DNA of 64,000 bases, from NCBI GenBank assembly GCA_004295565.1, contig AP019416.1, positions 1,612,001 to 1,676,000 of the forward strand. The letters are read 5' to 3'. The notes beneath the pieces were generated by a model, which saw only the letters and a list, made by a program, of their open reading frames with translations, ran no database searches and was not told where the DNA came from. Origin of the DNA: Vreelandella olivaria. GTDB lineage: Bacteria > Pseudomonadota > Gammaproteobacteria > Pseudomonadales > Halomonadaceae. The position numbers and the translations under genes are program-made. Numbering within the stretch: the first letter of the stretch is position 1; every line of letters begins with the position of its first letter. Of the stretch, positions 37,351-47,127 are shown piece by piece.

Positions 37351-38708
37351 CTACCCTATCTCACGAAACAGTTTGGCAAGCGCCGCACTGTTGGTCTCAT
37401 CGAGGGCGTGCCGCCGCTGCTGGATAACCCAGCGGCCTGCGACCATGACATCGCGTATCTGTTGCTTGGAACCGCCAAACAGCCAACGCCCTAACCGCGT
37501 TTCGTCTGTACTCGTGGCGAGGTAGGGGTCGCTGCCATCGAGGACGACTATATCGGCTCGCTTGCCCGCTTCGAGCGCGCCGATGGGTTGTCCAGAGGCC
37601 TGGGCGCCTCCCGCCAAGGCATGGCGATAAAGCCAGTCGCCCACCGGGCGTATTTCGCTATCGTGCAGGCAGTTGCGCTGTTGGGTGGCAAGGCGCTGGC
37701 CATACTCAAGCAGCCGTAGCTCTTCAACCACATCGAGTGAGACATGGCTATCAGAGCCAATCCCCAGGCGCCCACCCTGGGCGGCATACTCCACCGCGCG
37801 GAAAATACCGTCGCCCAGATTGGCCTCGGTGGTCGGGCAGAGTCCAGCCACGGCGCCGCTGGCGGCAAGGTCACGTACTTCCGCATCGTCTAGGTGTGGC
37901 ATGGATCAAACACCAGCGCTCATCTACCTCAACATTATCCAGTAGCCAGCGGACGGGGCGTTTGCCTGAATAGGCGAGGCTGTCCTCCACTTCGCGTTGC
38001 TGTTCAGCAACATGAATATGGCGTGGGCCAACAGGGTTCGTCTCCAGCACCGCCTGAATCTCTTCTAATGTCACCGCGCGCAGTGAATGGAACGCCATAC
38101 CCAGTGCTTGTGTGGGTGGTCGGCAAAGCTTGGCTTCAACGTCTCAAGCAGTTTCAAAAAGTCTGGGACGGCATGGATAAAGCGTCTTTGTCCCTGATTG
38201 GGTGGCTGGCCGCCAAAGCCGCTGTGGGCGTAAAGCACCGGCAGCAAGGTAGCGCAATGCCGCTGCGCTCGGCGGCTTGGCTAATCGCCCAGGCCATTTC
38301 AGCAGGATCACGATGGGCTTTGCCCGATATATCGTGGTGCAAGTAATGAAATTCGCTGACCTGCGTATAGCCGCCCTTAAGCATGTCGACGTAGAGCGCC
38401 TGGGCGATGGTGCCCACTTGATCTGGCGTGAGACGATCGACCAAGCCGTACATGCGGTCTCGCCAGCTCCAGAAGCTGTCTGGCTGTGTGCTACCCATTT
38501 CTGCCAGACCCGCCATGGCGCGTTGAAAGGCATGTGAGTGCAAATTAGGCATGCCGGGTAACGCTGCCCCCGCTAAGCGCTCGGCATTGCCGGGCGAGCT
38601 ATTGGGCAGTACCGATACAAGCATGCCGGTAGCATCGACTTCGAACAGCACCTGCGAGGCCCATCCAGTCGGTAGCAGGGCATGATCAGCGAAATAGCAA
38701 TGGGTCAT
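37351..38708 (-). CDS. hutF: Formimidoylglutamate deiminase HutF, several frameshifts
   Basis: The enzyme converts N-formimidoyl-L-glutamate to N-formyl-L-glutamate, the five-step hut route. The N-terminal metal site is 'GMPNLHSHAFQRAMAGL', with 'QVSEFHYLHHD' following; 'PRHIHVAEQQREVED' and 'LGIGSDSHVSLD' supply further ligands. Frames change near 38230, 38100 and 37900, and all family blocks are present, giving about 452 residues. The 3' 493 bases are duplicated at 28989-29481. It is divergent from hutU, with candidate HutC operators between them (38741 and 38933). Confidence 0.85.
37355..37847. repeat. 493-bp direct repeat, right copy (hutF 3' end)
   Basis: Same orientation and length as 28989-29481, about 98% identical by eye. 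The two copies are 8.4 kb apart and enclose the GntR-hydrolase-kinase-importer block. Confidence 0.9.
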
Positions 38709-38740
38709 CGGGGCTCCTTTTGTTAACGGATGACTGTTAA

Positions 38741-38750
38741 TGTATATACA
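38741..38750. promoter_or_regulatory. Candidate HutC operator upstream of hutF
   Basis: A perfect TGTATATACA lies 33 bases upstream of the hutF start, where bound repressor would block the promoter or early transcription. Confidence 0.65.
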
Positions 38751-38932
38751 TATAGCGAAGTCCGCTTCCCAGGTAAAGCAGAGAGTTGGAATTTCCTCGT
38801 AAAGTCCATTTTGGTGCGCAATTTCGCCCTATTGTTGGCGTTTGCACTATGTTGGCGAATAGTTAGGACTGAGTTGTTTTTTTGCTAAAAATGGCGGTTT
38901 AGGTGATTGCGCAGAAGCATTTGTTGTCATAA

Positions 38933-38942
38933 TGTATATACA
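38933..38942. promoter_or_regulatory. Candidate HutC operator upstream of hutU
   Basis: A perfect TGTATATACA lies 27 bases upstream of the hutU start and about 190 bases from the hutF operator, in the divergent hutF/hutU promoter region (38709-38968). Confidence 0.65.
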
Positions 38943-38968
38943 AACTTTGACAACAAACAGGAGTTACC

Positions 38969-40632
38969 ATGTCTCTTTCACGCTTTCGCGATACCGAAAT
39001 TCGGGCACCTCATGGAGCTGAGCTCTCCTGCAAGAGCTGGCTGACTGAAGCACCGCTGCGCATGCTGATGAACAACCTTGATCCGGATGTCGCCGAGAAT
39101 CCCAAAGAGCTGGTGGTCTATGGTGGGATTGGCCGCGCAGCCCGCAACTGGGAGTGCTTCGATGCCATTGTTGAGACCCTCAAACGCTTGGAAGATAACC
39201 AGTCGCTGCTGATCCAGTCCGGCAAGCCGGTAGGGGTTTTTGAGACCCATAAGGATGCGCCGCGGGTATTAATCGCCAACTCCAACCTGGTGCCCGCCTG
39301 GGCCAACTGGGAGCACTTCAACGAGCTGGATAAGAATGGCCTGATGATGTACGGCCAGATGACCGCGGGCTCGTGGATCTATATTGGCTCTCAGGGGATT
39401 GTGCAAGGCACTTACGAAACCTTTGTTGAAGCGGGTCGCCAGCACTACGACGGCAAGCTAACCGGGCGTTGGATACTCACTGCGGGGCTTGGTGGCATGG
39501 GGGCGCTCAGCCACTGGCGGCAACTTTAGCCGGTGCCTGCAGCCTCAATATCGAGTGCCAGCAGAGCCGGATCGATATGCGCTTGCGTACCCGCTATGTG
39601 GACGAGCAGGCCAGCGACCTCGACGATGCCCTGGCGCGCCTGGAGCGCTATACCTCAGAAGGTAAAGCAGTCTCAATTGCGCTGCATGGTAATGCGGCTG
39701 AGATTCTGCCGGAACTGATTAAGCGTGGCATCAAGCCGGATATGGTCACTGACCAGACCAGCGCCCACGACCCGCTGCACGGTTATCTGCCCGCAGGCTG
39801 GTCTTGGGATGAGTATCTGGCACGCGGGAAGACCGAACCCGAGGTGGTGGTCAAGGCGGCTAAGCGCTCCATGGCGGTGCATGTGCAGGCCATGCTCGAC
39901 TTCCAGGCAATGGGCATACCGACCTTCGACTATGGCAATAACATTCGCCAGATGGCTCAGGAGGAGGGCGTTTCTAACGCTTTCGACTTCCCCGGCTTTG
40001 TGCCTGCCTATATTCGCCCGCTGTTCTGCCAGGGGATTGGCCCCTTCCGCTGGGTGGCACTCTCCGGTGATCCAGAAGATATCTATAAGACTGATCAGAA
40101 AGTCAAAGAGCTGATCCCTGATGACCCCCACTTGCATAACTGGCTGGATATGGCCAGGGAGCGTATCAGCTTCCAGGGCTTACCGGCGCGTATCTGCTGG
40201 GTGGGCTTAAAAGATCGTGCGCGTCTGGGTCAGGCGTTTAACGCCATGGTCGCCAGTGGAGAGCTCAAGGCGCCCATTGTGATTGGTCGCGACCACCTGG
40301 ACTCCGGCTCGGTGGCTAGCCCCAATCGCGAGACTGAATCAATGCTGGATGGCTCGGATGCGGTCTCCGACTGGCCGCTGCTCAATGCGCTGCTCAATAC
40401 CGCCGGGGGCGCCACCTGGGTCTCTTCACCATGGCGGTGGAGTGGGCATGGGTTACTCCCAGCATGCAGGGTGGTGATCGTTGCCGACGGCACTGACGAT
40501 GCTCATGCACGCCTGGGCCGCGTGCTGCGTAATGATCCGGCCACTGGGGTCATGCGCCATGCCGATGCTGGCTACGACATTGCTAAACAGAGTGCCAGCG
40601 AGCAGGGGCTCGACTTGCCGATGGTCAAGTAA
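38969..40632 (+). CDS. hutU: Urocanate hydratase HutU, two frameshifts
   Basis: The enzyme hydrates urocanate to 4-imidazolone-5-propionate with NAD as electrophile. It reads '[20 protein letters not shown]', '[20 protein letters not shown]' and the NAD-binding '[19 protein letters not shown]', where a G-run frame change sits near 39500. '[13 protein letters not shown]' contains the active-site cysteine. A second change lies around 40425-40460 ('[16 protein letters not shown]'). Restored length about 555 residues, normal for HutU. The ATG follows ACAGGAG. Confidence 0.9.
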
Positions 40633-40685
40633 CAATCCTCATCAACAACCTCCCTACCTTTAACGTTGCTGGATACACAGATACG

Positions 40686-40712
40686 GGTGCCGACAGAGAG
40701 CATGTCGGCACC
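40686..40712 (+). terminator. Strong hairpin between hutU and the BCCT transporter gene
   Basis: GGTGCCGAC at 40686-40694 pairs perfectly with GTCGGCACC at 40704-40712 (9 bp, nine-base loop), followed by TAATAAAAAG without a T-run. It more likely acts as an mRNA-processing or attenuating hairpin that separates hutU from downstream levels than as a strong terminator. Confidence 0.55.
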
Positions 40713-40756
40713 TAATAAAAAGCGCTATAAAAATAAACCTCGACAGGAGACATACA

Positions 40757-42345
40757 ATGTCACAAACCGACAGGAAACAATTAAAGCGAAGCGTCTTTAT
40801 ACCGGCCTTCGTGATTATTATGCTGGCCGTCATCATTGGCTTGGTTAATAACGAACTACTGGTCAGCGTTGCTCGGCAGCTGTTCTATCTTTCGCTTTCC
40901 GATTTTGGTTGGCTTTATCAGTTGTTGGCTATTTCAACGCTGGGTGTCACGGCGTTTATATTCTTTCCAAGGCAGGCAATATCCGTTTGGGTGGGGCGAA
41001 CGCAAAACCCACGTTTTCGTTGGCGGCGACCTTTGCCATGGCGTTAACCGGCGGTATAGCGACGGGGTGGTGACCTACTCGGTCAATGAGCCCATCATCT
41101 ATCTGGGCAATGTCTATGGTGAGATCGGCAATCAGTCATTTGAGCCCAACAGTGGCGAAGCGGCCATCTTTGCACTGGCCAGAAGCTTCCATAACTGGAG
41201 CTTTATTCCTTACGCCATGTACTCCATCGTTGGCTTGATGATTGGCTATATGCACTTTAACCGCAAAGAGCGCTTCTCGATCTCTTCAACGCTTGCCCCG
41301 CTATTAGGCAGTCGCGAACGCAGTCCCGTCGTGCGAGCCGTGGTCGACATCATTTCAATACTCGCCATCGCACTAGGGCTGGCATCATCGTTAGGGGCTG
41401 GCCTGGCACTGATCAGTTCCGGCATTGAAGCTGAGTACGGTATCGCTTCGAGTCCTACCACTTGGCTGATTTTAACGCTGATTATTTCGGCTATCTTTAT
41501 TACCTCGGCGGTATCGGGTCTTAAGCGGGGCATCCGTTTCCTCTCATCGGTCAATGCTTATATTTTTTACGCTTTCGTCGCTATATTGCTGATCATTGGC
41601 CCAGTCAATTACATCCTCAGTCTGTCGGTAACCAGCTTGGGTTACTGGTTCGATAACTTCTTCCTTTGGTCATTCGACACCAAAGAGGCTGGCGGTGAAG
41701 CGCTGGTCACCTGGTGGACGATGTACGACTGGTCGATATGGATCGCCTATGCCCCTTTAATGGGCCTTTTTTTGGCACGGATCTCCTATGGCAGAACGCT
41801 ACGGGAATTTCTGGTGATTAACTGGATCCTGCCTTCCGTGTTCGGCATCGTTTGGTTCGCTATCTGGGGCGGGTCGGCAATCAAATGGCAGATGGATGGC
41901 ACCCTCGATCTGGTTAGCGTGGTGACCGAGAACGGCGCCGTATCGGGTCTCTGGGGCTTCCTGCAAAACCTGCCAATGTCCGCTTTGCTGATCCCGTTAG
42001 CTATTTTTACGCTGATTATCTCTTTCTCAACCGCTGCTGACTCGATGTCATCGACCATCGCTACCATCTGCACTAGAAACATGACCGCAGAAGAGGAAGC
42101 TCCACGTAAGCAGAAAATCCTTTGGGGCTATCAATCGCGATTATCGCCTATGTGATGGTCGCCTTTATGGCGGCGCCCAGGGGGTCGATGGTATTAAATT
42201 CCTGGCGGCGGCGGGCGGTTTTATCGTGCTGTTTCTGTTTTTGCTGATTGTGGCTTCTGCGGTGAAGGTTTTCATCATGGATGGCGCCAATAAACCCCAA
42301 GAGAGTCAAGCGCGCATAAAGCAAGCCGAGGATGTCTATGAGTGA
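40757..42345 (+). CDS. BCCT-family transporter in the hut operon, frameshifted
   Basis: A betaine/carnitine/choline-type secondary transporter of about 530 residues and 12 helices. The ATG at 40757 follows ACAGGAG. 'WWTMYDWSIWIAYAPLMGLFLARISYGRTLREFL' (positions about 41713-41815) is the conserved core with the tryptophan-rich helix. 'LAATFAMALTGGIATGVVTYSVNEP' precedes it after a frame change near 40970, and another lies near 42125. The conserved glycine/tryptophan regions fit sodium- or proton-coupled BCCT carriers. Between hutU and hutH2 it is probably a histidine or urocanate carrier rather than a betaine carrier (inference). Confidence 0.8.
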
Positions 42346-43889
42346 GTTGCCTCGCCACGTTGAAATTGGTAACACGCCTCCCGCTTGGCGGGAGGTGGTC
42401 AAGGTCGCCCGTCACGGGTATCAGATGTCGCTGTCGCCCTCGGCCTGGGAGAAGGTTCGCTGCACCCGCGAGGCTGTTGAGAAGATCGCCGCTTCGAGCG
42501 TGCCCCATTACGGTATTAATACCGGGTTAGGCGCCTTATGCGACGTAGTGCTTAAACAGGATGAGCTGCAACGTCTTTCGCATCACACCTTGATGAGTCA
42601 TGCCTGTGGTGTTGGTACCCCGCTGCGGACGGAGCAAGCCCGAGCCATTATGTGCAGCGCGGTGGTTAACTACAGCCATGGCTACTCCGGGATTAGCCCA
42701 GGCGTGGTGGAGGGGCTGATCAGGCTATTGAATGAGCGGGTCACGCCGATCGTACCCTCACGCGGTTCGGTGGGTTATCTCACTCATATGGCGCATATTG
42801 GGCTGGTGTTGATCGGCCACGGCGACGTTGAATTTCGCGGCCAGTGCATGCCCGCCAGGCAGGCGTTGGATGCCATCAATATGTTGCCGCTAACCCTTGG
42901 GCCCAAGGATGGCCTGAGCCTGGTTAACGGCACCCCTGCGATGACCGGGTTGGCCTGCCTGGCGCTTGACGATGCTGCTCGGCTGGCCGCTTGGGCCGAC
43001 ATTGTTGGCGCTATGAGCTTTGAAGCATTAGGCGGTCAGTTGAAGGCATTTATGGCCGAGGTGACGGTGCTCAAACGCCACCCAGGCGTTCAGCAAACGG
43101 GGATAACCTGCGTCGTTTGCTTCAAGGCAGTGTGCACTTGGCTCGCCATGAGGGGGCGCGGTTACAGGACGCGCTTAGTCTGCGTTCAATGCCCCAGGTG
43201 CATGGCGCCTGCCGTGACCAGTTCGACCATGCCGCTAGGCAGATTGAGAAGGAGCTGCATTCCGCCACCGATAACCCGTTAGTGGTGCCGGTGGAGGATA
43301 GCTACCAGATTGTGTCCCAGGCTAACCCTCACGGCGCCTCGGTGGCGATGGCCTGCGATCTGTTGGCCATCGCAGCCTGTGAGTGGAGTTCGATCTCCGA
43401 GCGGCGCGCCTACCGTTTAGTGACCCCCAGGCAAATCAGCTGCCACCTTTCTTGACCACTGAAAGTGGCGTTAAGTCCGGCATGATGATTGCCCACTATT
43501 CGGCGGCTTCCTTGGTAGCCGACAACAAGCGCCTGGCACAGCCCGCTGTTACCGACAATTTTATCACCTCGGGCCTTCAGGAAGACCATTTAAGCTTCGG
43601 CGAAAGTGCTGCCCTGAAGCTGGATCAGGCTCTCGAAAACGCTTTCCACGTGCTTGCCATCGAATATCTGCTGGCCTCTCAGGCACTTGACTTAATTGGC
43701 AGCAATGATTTTGCCAAGGGCACCTCAATGGCCTGGAAATCACTGCGAGAAGTTCTGCCTGTTTACCAGGAAGAGCATGCTCTGCACCTGGATATTGAGG
43801 CGGCTTATCAGTGCCTCCAGGAGACTCACGTGATTGATAAATTGCAGTCCATTGCCCCGAACTTGCTGCCAAGTCGGCAGCCTAGCTAA
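42332..43889 (+). CDS. Aromatic amino-acid lyase paralogue HutH2 without an MIO triplet, two frameshifts
   Basis: A histidine/phenylalanine ammonia-lyase-fold protein of about 518 residues. The active-site tyrosine is kept ('HYGINTGLGALCDVVLKQDE'), as are 'NGTPAMTGLACLALDDAA' and 'GLQEDHLSFGESAALKLD'. Where active lyases have the self-cyclising Ala-Ser-Gly triplet ([14 protein letters not shown] in HutH1 of this window), this reads 'GSVGYLTHMAH' within an unbroken frame, so the MIO cofactor cannot form in the usual way. Frames change near 43100 (G-run) and 43425. Starts at 42332 or 42338, overlapping the transporter stop at 42343-42345. A regulatory or different catalytic role is possible. 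Confidence 0.75.
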
Positions 43890-43900
43890 CAGGAGGATGC

Positions 43901-45107
43901 ATGAAACAGCTATGGCATCACTGCCATGCGGTGACCCTGGCGGGTGGCCAATACGCGATTGTGCGCGATGCGGCGCTGATTATAGACGCCGGGCGGATTG
44001 CCTGGATCGGCACTGAGGCGCAACTTAATAGCGATGCTGCCTTCGATGAAGTGCACGACCTGGCGGACGCTGGCTAACGCCGGGGTTGATAGACTGCCAC
44101 ACGCACTTAGTGTTTGGCGGTGACCGAAGCAATGAGTTCGAGCAGCGCCTGGAGGGCGTGAGCTATAGCGAAATAGCAAAACAGGGCGGTGGGATCGTTA
44201 GCAGCGTGCGGGCAACGCGCGAGGCCAGCCTTGACGAATTACTCGCCAGTGCTGAGGCGCGCGCCAAAGTACTGCTGCGCGAAGGCGTCACCACGCTAGA
44301 GATCAAATCGGGGTATGGGCTTGATCTGGAGAGCGAGCGGAAAATGCTCAAGGTGGCCCGTGCGCTGGGGGAACGGCTACCTGTCGAGGTGCTCACGACG
44401 TGCCTTGCAGCCCACGCCCTGCCGCCCGAATACCGCGAACGTAGCGATGCGTATATTGATCTAGTCTGCGAAACGATTTTGCCGACCCTGGCTAAGGAAG
44501 GTCTTGTCGACGCCGTCGATGGCTTCTGTGAAGGCATTGCCTTCTCTGTTGAACAGATACGGCGTGTGTTTGAAACGGCAAAGCAATTGGGCCTGCCCCT
44601 CAAGCTACATGCTGAGCAGCTGTCACGTCTTGGCGGTTGCCAACTGGCTGCGGAGTTTGGCGCGCTTTCTGCTGACCACGTTGAGTATGCTGATGAAGCC
44701 GATGCTCGTGCAATGGCACGAAGCGGTACTGCCGCTGTGTTACTGCCGGGGCTTTTCTTACCCTGCGTGAAACCCAACTGCCGCCAATTGCAGACTTTCG
44801 TGAGCAGGGCGTCACCATGGCGCTGGCCAGCGACCTTAATCCCGGGACGTCACCCGTACTGTCGTTACGCTTGATGATGAATCTGGGCTGCACGCTGTTC
44901 CGCCTTACCCCTGAAGAAGCGCTGGTAGGCGTGACCATCAATGCCGCTAAGGCGCTGGGCATTGATGCCACTCACGGTTCGCTGGAAGTAGGTAAATGGG
45001 CAGACGCGGTCGTATGGGATATTACCGGGCCGGCGGAACTGAGCTACTGGCTGGGCGGGCAATTGCCGGTCACGGTATTTAAAGCAGGTAAGGAGATAGA
45101 CGTATGA
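43901..45107 (+). CDS. hutI: Imidazolonepropionase HutI, two frameshifts
   Basis: The amidohydrolase opens the imidazolone ring to formimidoylglutamate. The ATG at 43901 follows AGGAGGATGC. '[20 protein letters not shown]' carries the first metal ligands, '[13 protein letters not shown]' is the family signature, '[13 protein letters not shown]' and '[13 protein letters not shown]' complete the site. Frames change near 44070 and 44755. Restored length about 402 residues. The stop overlaps the hutG start (ATGA). Confidence 0.9.
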
Positions 45108-45923
45108 GCGACAGTTACCAACTCACCCAGGGCGATACGCCGCTATTGATTTCAATGCCCCACGCAGGCACCGCGCTAACGCCGGAAGTGGAGGCGGGCT
45201 TACTAAAGCAGCGCTCAGTCTTGCAGACACCGACTGGCATATACCCAAGCTTTACGACTTTGCCGCTGAGCTTGGGGCGAGCCGCATTGAGGCGCGCTAT
45301 TCGCGCTACGTTATTGACCTTAATCGGCCGGAGAACGATACGCCACTCTATGCTGGCGCGACGACCGGGCTGTTCCCCAGTACCGACTTCGACGGTAACC
45401 CGCTGTTTGAAGAGAATCAGGTACCCTCTAAGGCGCAGCGCGAGTGGGCCAAAGAGCATGTTTGGCGCCCCTACCACAACGCCCTGGCAGGCGAATTGGC
45501 GCGGCTAAAGGCGCGCTTCGGCTATGCGCTACTCTTTGACGCGCACTCTATTCGCTCAAAGATACCGCGGCTTTTGACGACCAACTGCCGGATATTAATC
45601 TGGGTACCTTCGAGGAGCAAAGCTGCGATCCTGAGCTCAGTCAGACCTTGCAGGCGGTGTGTGCTGCTCAATCGCGTTTCACTCATGTGCTCAATGGCCG
45701 CTTCAAAGGCGGGCATATTACCCGGGGGTATGGGGATCCTGCTAACCATATTCACGCTGTACAGCTTGAACTCTCCCAGTGCACTTATATGAACGAACCC
45801 GACGACGAACAACCGATCTTTGCCTATCGCGAAGACCGTGCCGCTGAAGTGCGCCCATTACTACGGGAGCTACTTGAGGCTATGCAGCGGTGGGGAGAAG
45901 TTAGCTACCGCCAAGGTAAATAA
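45104..45923 (+). CDS. hutG: N-formylglutamate deformylase HutG, two frameshifts
   Basis: The last enzyme of the five-step pathway releases formate and glutamate, fitting the presence of HutF. It has '[17 protein letters not shown]', '[19 protein letters not shown]', '[10 protein letters not shown]' and '[13 protein letters not shown]', all conserved in HutG. Frames change near 45215 and 45560. Restored length about 272 residues. It is the last gene of hutU-BCCT-hutH2-hutI-hutG, 21 bases from the end of the convergent ABC operon. Confidence 0.9.
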
Positions 45924-45944
45924 GACAATGTAGTCTTGCTTTAC

Positions 45945-47127
45945 TCAATACCCGGTCATTTCCAGATACCCCTCGCCAAGCGGTTCACCGCTGGCGCGGT
46001 CGGTGACCACTACTCCGCCTTCCCAGTAGGGCACGCTGGTGGTCATCCAGCGGTTTGCGTGGGGCGCTTCGATAGTGATATCGAGCTCAACTGAGGCTAT
46101 TTCCAGTCGCCAGCGGGTGGGTACTTCACGACCAGCGACGGACGAGGTTGCCAGCGGTGTGAGGGTGATGTCGTCGGTGGCTAACGGCGTGGTATCTCCC
46201 TGCGGCGAAATCCAGGTGCCGGAGCGGTAGTTCGCGCCTTGCTCGGTTTCAGCGTCGTCACTACTGTCACCACCCCCACGCAACTGAAACGCCATCAGTT
46301 TATGGCCGTCATCCAAATGGAGCGAGAACCAGTCCCAGCCGGATTGGCGGGCATCAAGCAGTTGGCTACTCCATTCACGATCCAGCCAGCCGCGGCCGCT
46401 GACGGCTTTGGTCTCGCCATTGAGAGTAACGTTGCCCTCTATGCGCCAGAAGGGCTGGCTATAGTACATAGAGCCCTGGCCATTAGCGGCTTTCTGGCTG
46501 AATCCCTCTTCGCCGTGAAAGACGAGCGGCCCCTCGGCGGTAAGTTCCAACGTATAGCCAAAACGTGAAGAGTCTTCACCGCTGTAAGCAGTGAGGGTGA
46601 GATCATTGAAGTCGGCATTATTGACCTCTTCATTTGCTTTAAGCTGCCAGTCGTCTAACCATACGTGGAACGGATTGGCGATGACGCCAACCTGGGCATC
46701 GTGGGGTTGCTCAAGCGCGGCTTGGGAGTGGCTGCGTCCAAAGCGCTCGGCTACCTGATGCTGCTCGCCTTGGGAGATCGCCATATGGGCCATCCAGAGT
46801 TGATCGGCGGCCCAGGGTGTTGGTTCAGGGCGTTCGTTGCGGCATAAGCGCCTGACGAAACAGCGTCCACTGCAGGCCGAGGGGCATACCGTCGGCGTCT
46901 TCAAGATTAGCGGTGAGATACCACCACTCGATACGGTAATCCGGATGAGCGGCATGGTCTTGGGGAAAGCGAATGGCTTGATTGGGTTCTGCATGCTGAA
47001 AACCATCAGCCGCTTGCCCCAAACCGGCAAAGCCTGCGCTGCTGGTGTTGGTTGGCTGCTCTTCTCCACAGCCGTAGAGCGTCAGTGAACTGCTGATAAG
47101 TAGGCTGAGCCAACGACGAAGGTTCAT
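45945..47127 (-). CDS. AttH-like (CrtC/lipocalin-type) lipoprotein, frameshifted
   Basis: A lipoprotein of about 393 residues. The ATG at 47127 opens a signal with lipobox 'LTLYGC'. 'RIEWWYLTANLEDADGMPLG' is the hallmark of the AttH/hydroxyneurosporene-synthase fold, and 'GRGWLDREWSSQLL' with 'GWDWFSLHLDDGHKLMAFQLR' confirms it. A frame change near 46840 joins 'WTLFRQALMPQ' to 'PWAADQLWMAHMAIS'. The gene overlaps the upstream permease stop (ATGA), forming a unit like AttEFGH, whose cargo is unknown. Confidence 0.8.

Noticed and set aside
38805-38830. Second sigma-54 promoter upstream of hutU (TTGGTGCGCAATTTCGC)
   Set aside because: The -24 part fits but the -12 element has TTCGC instead of TTGCA, with no spacing that rescues it.
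44163-44777. 204-residue minus-strand open frame
   Set aside because: Antisense to hutI; serine/arginine-rich shadow.
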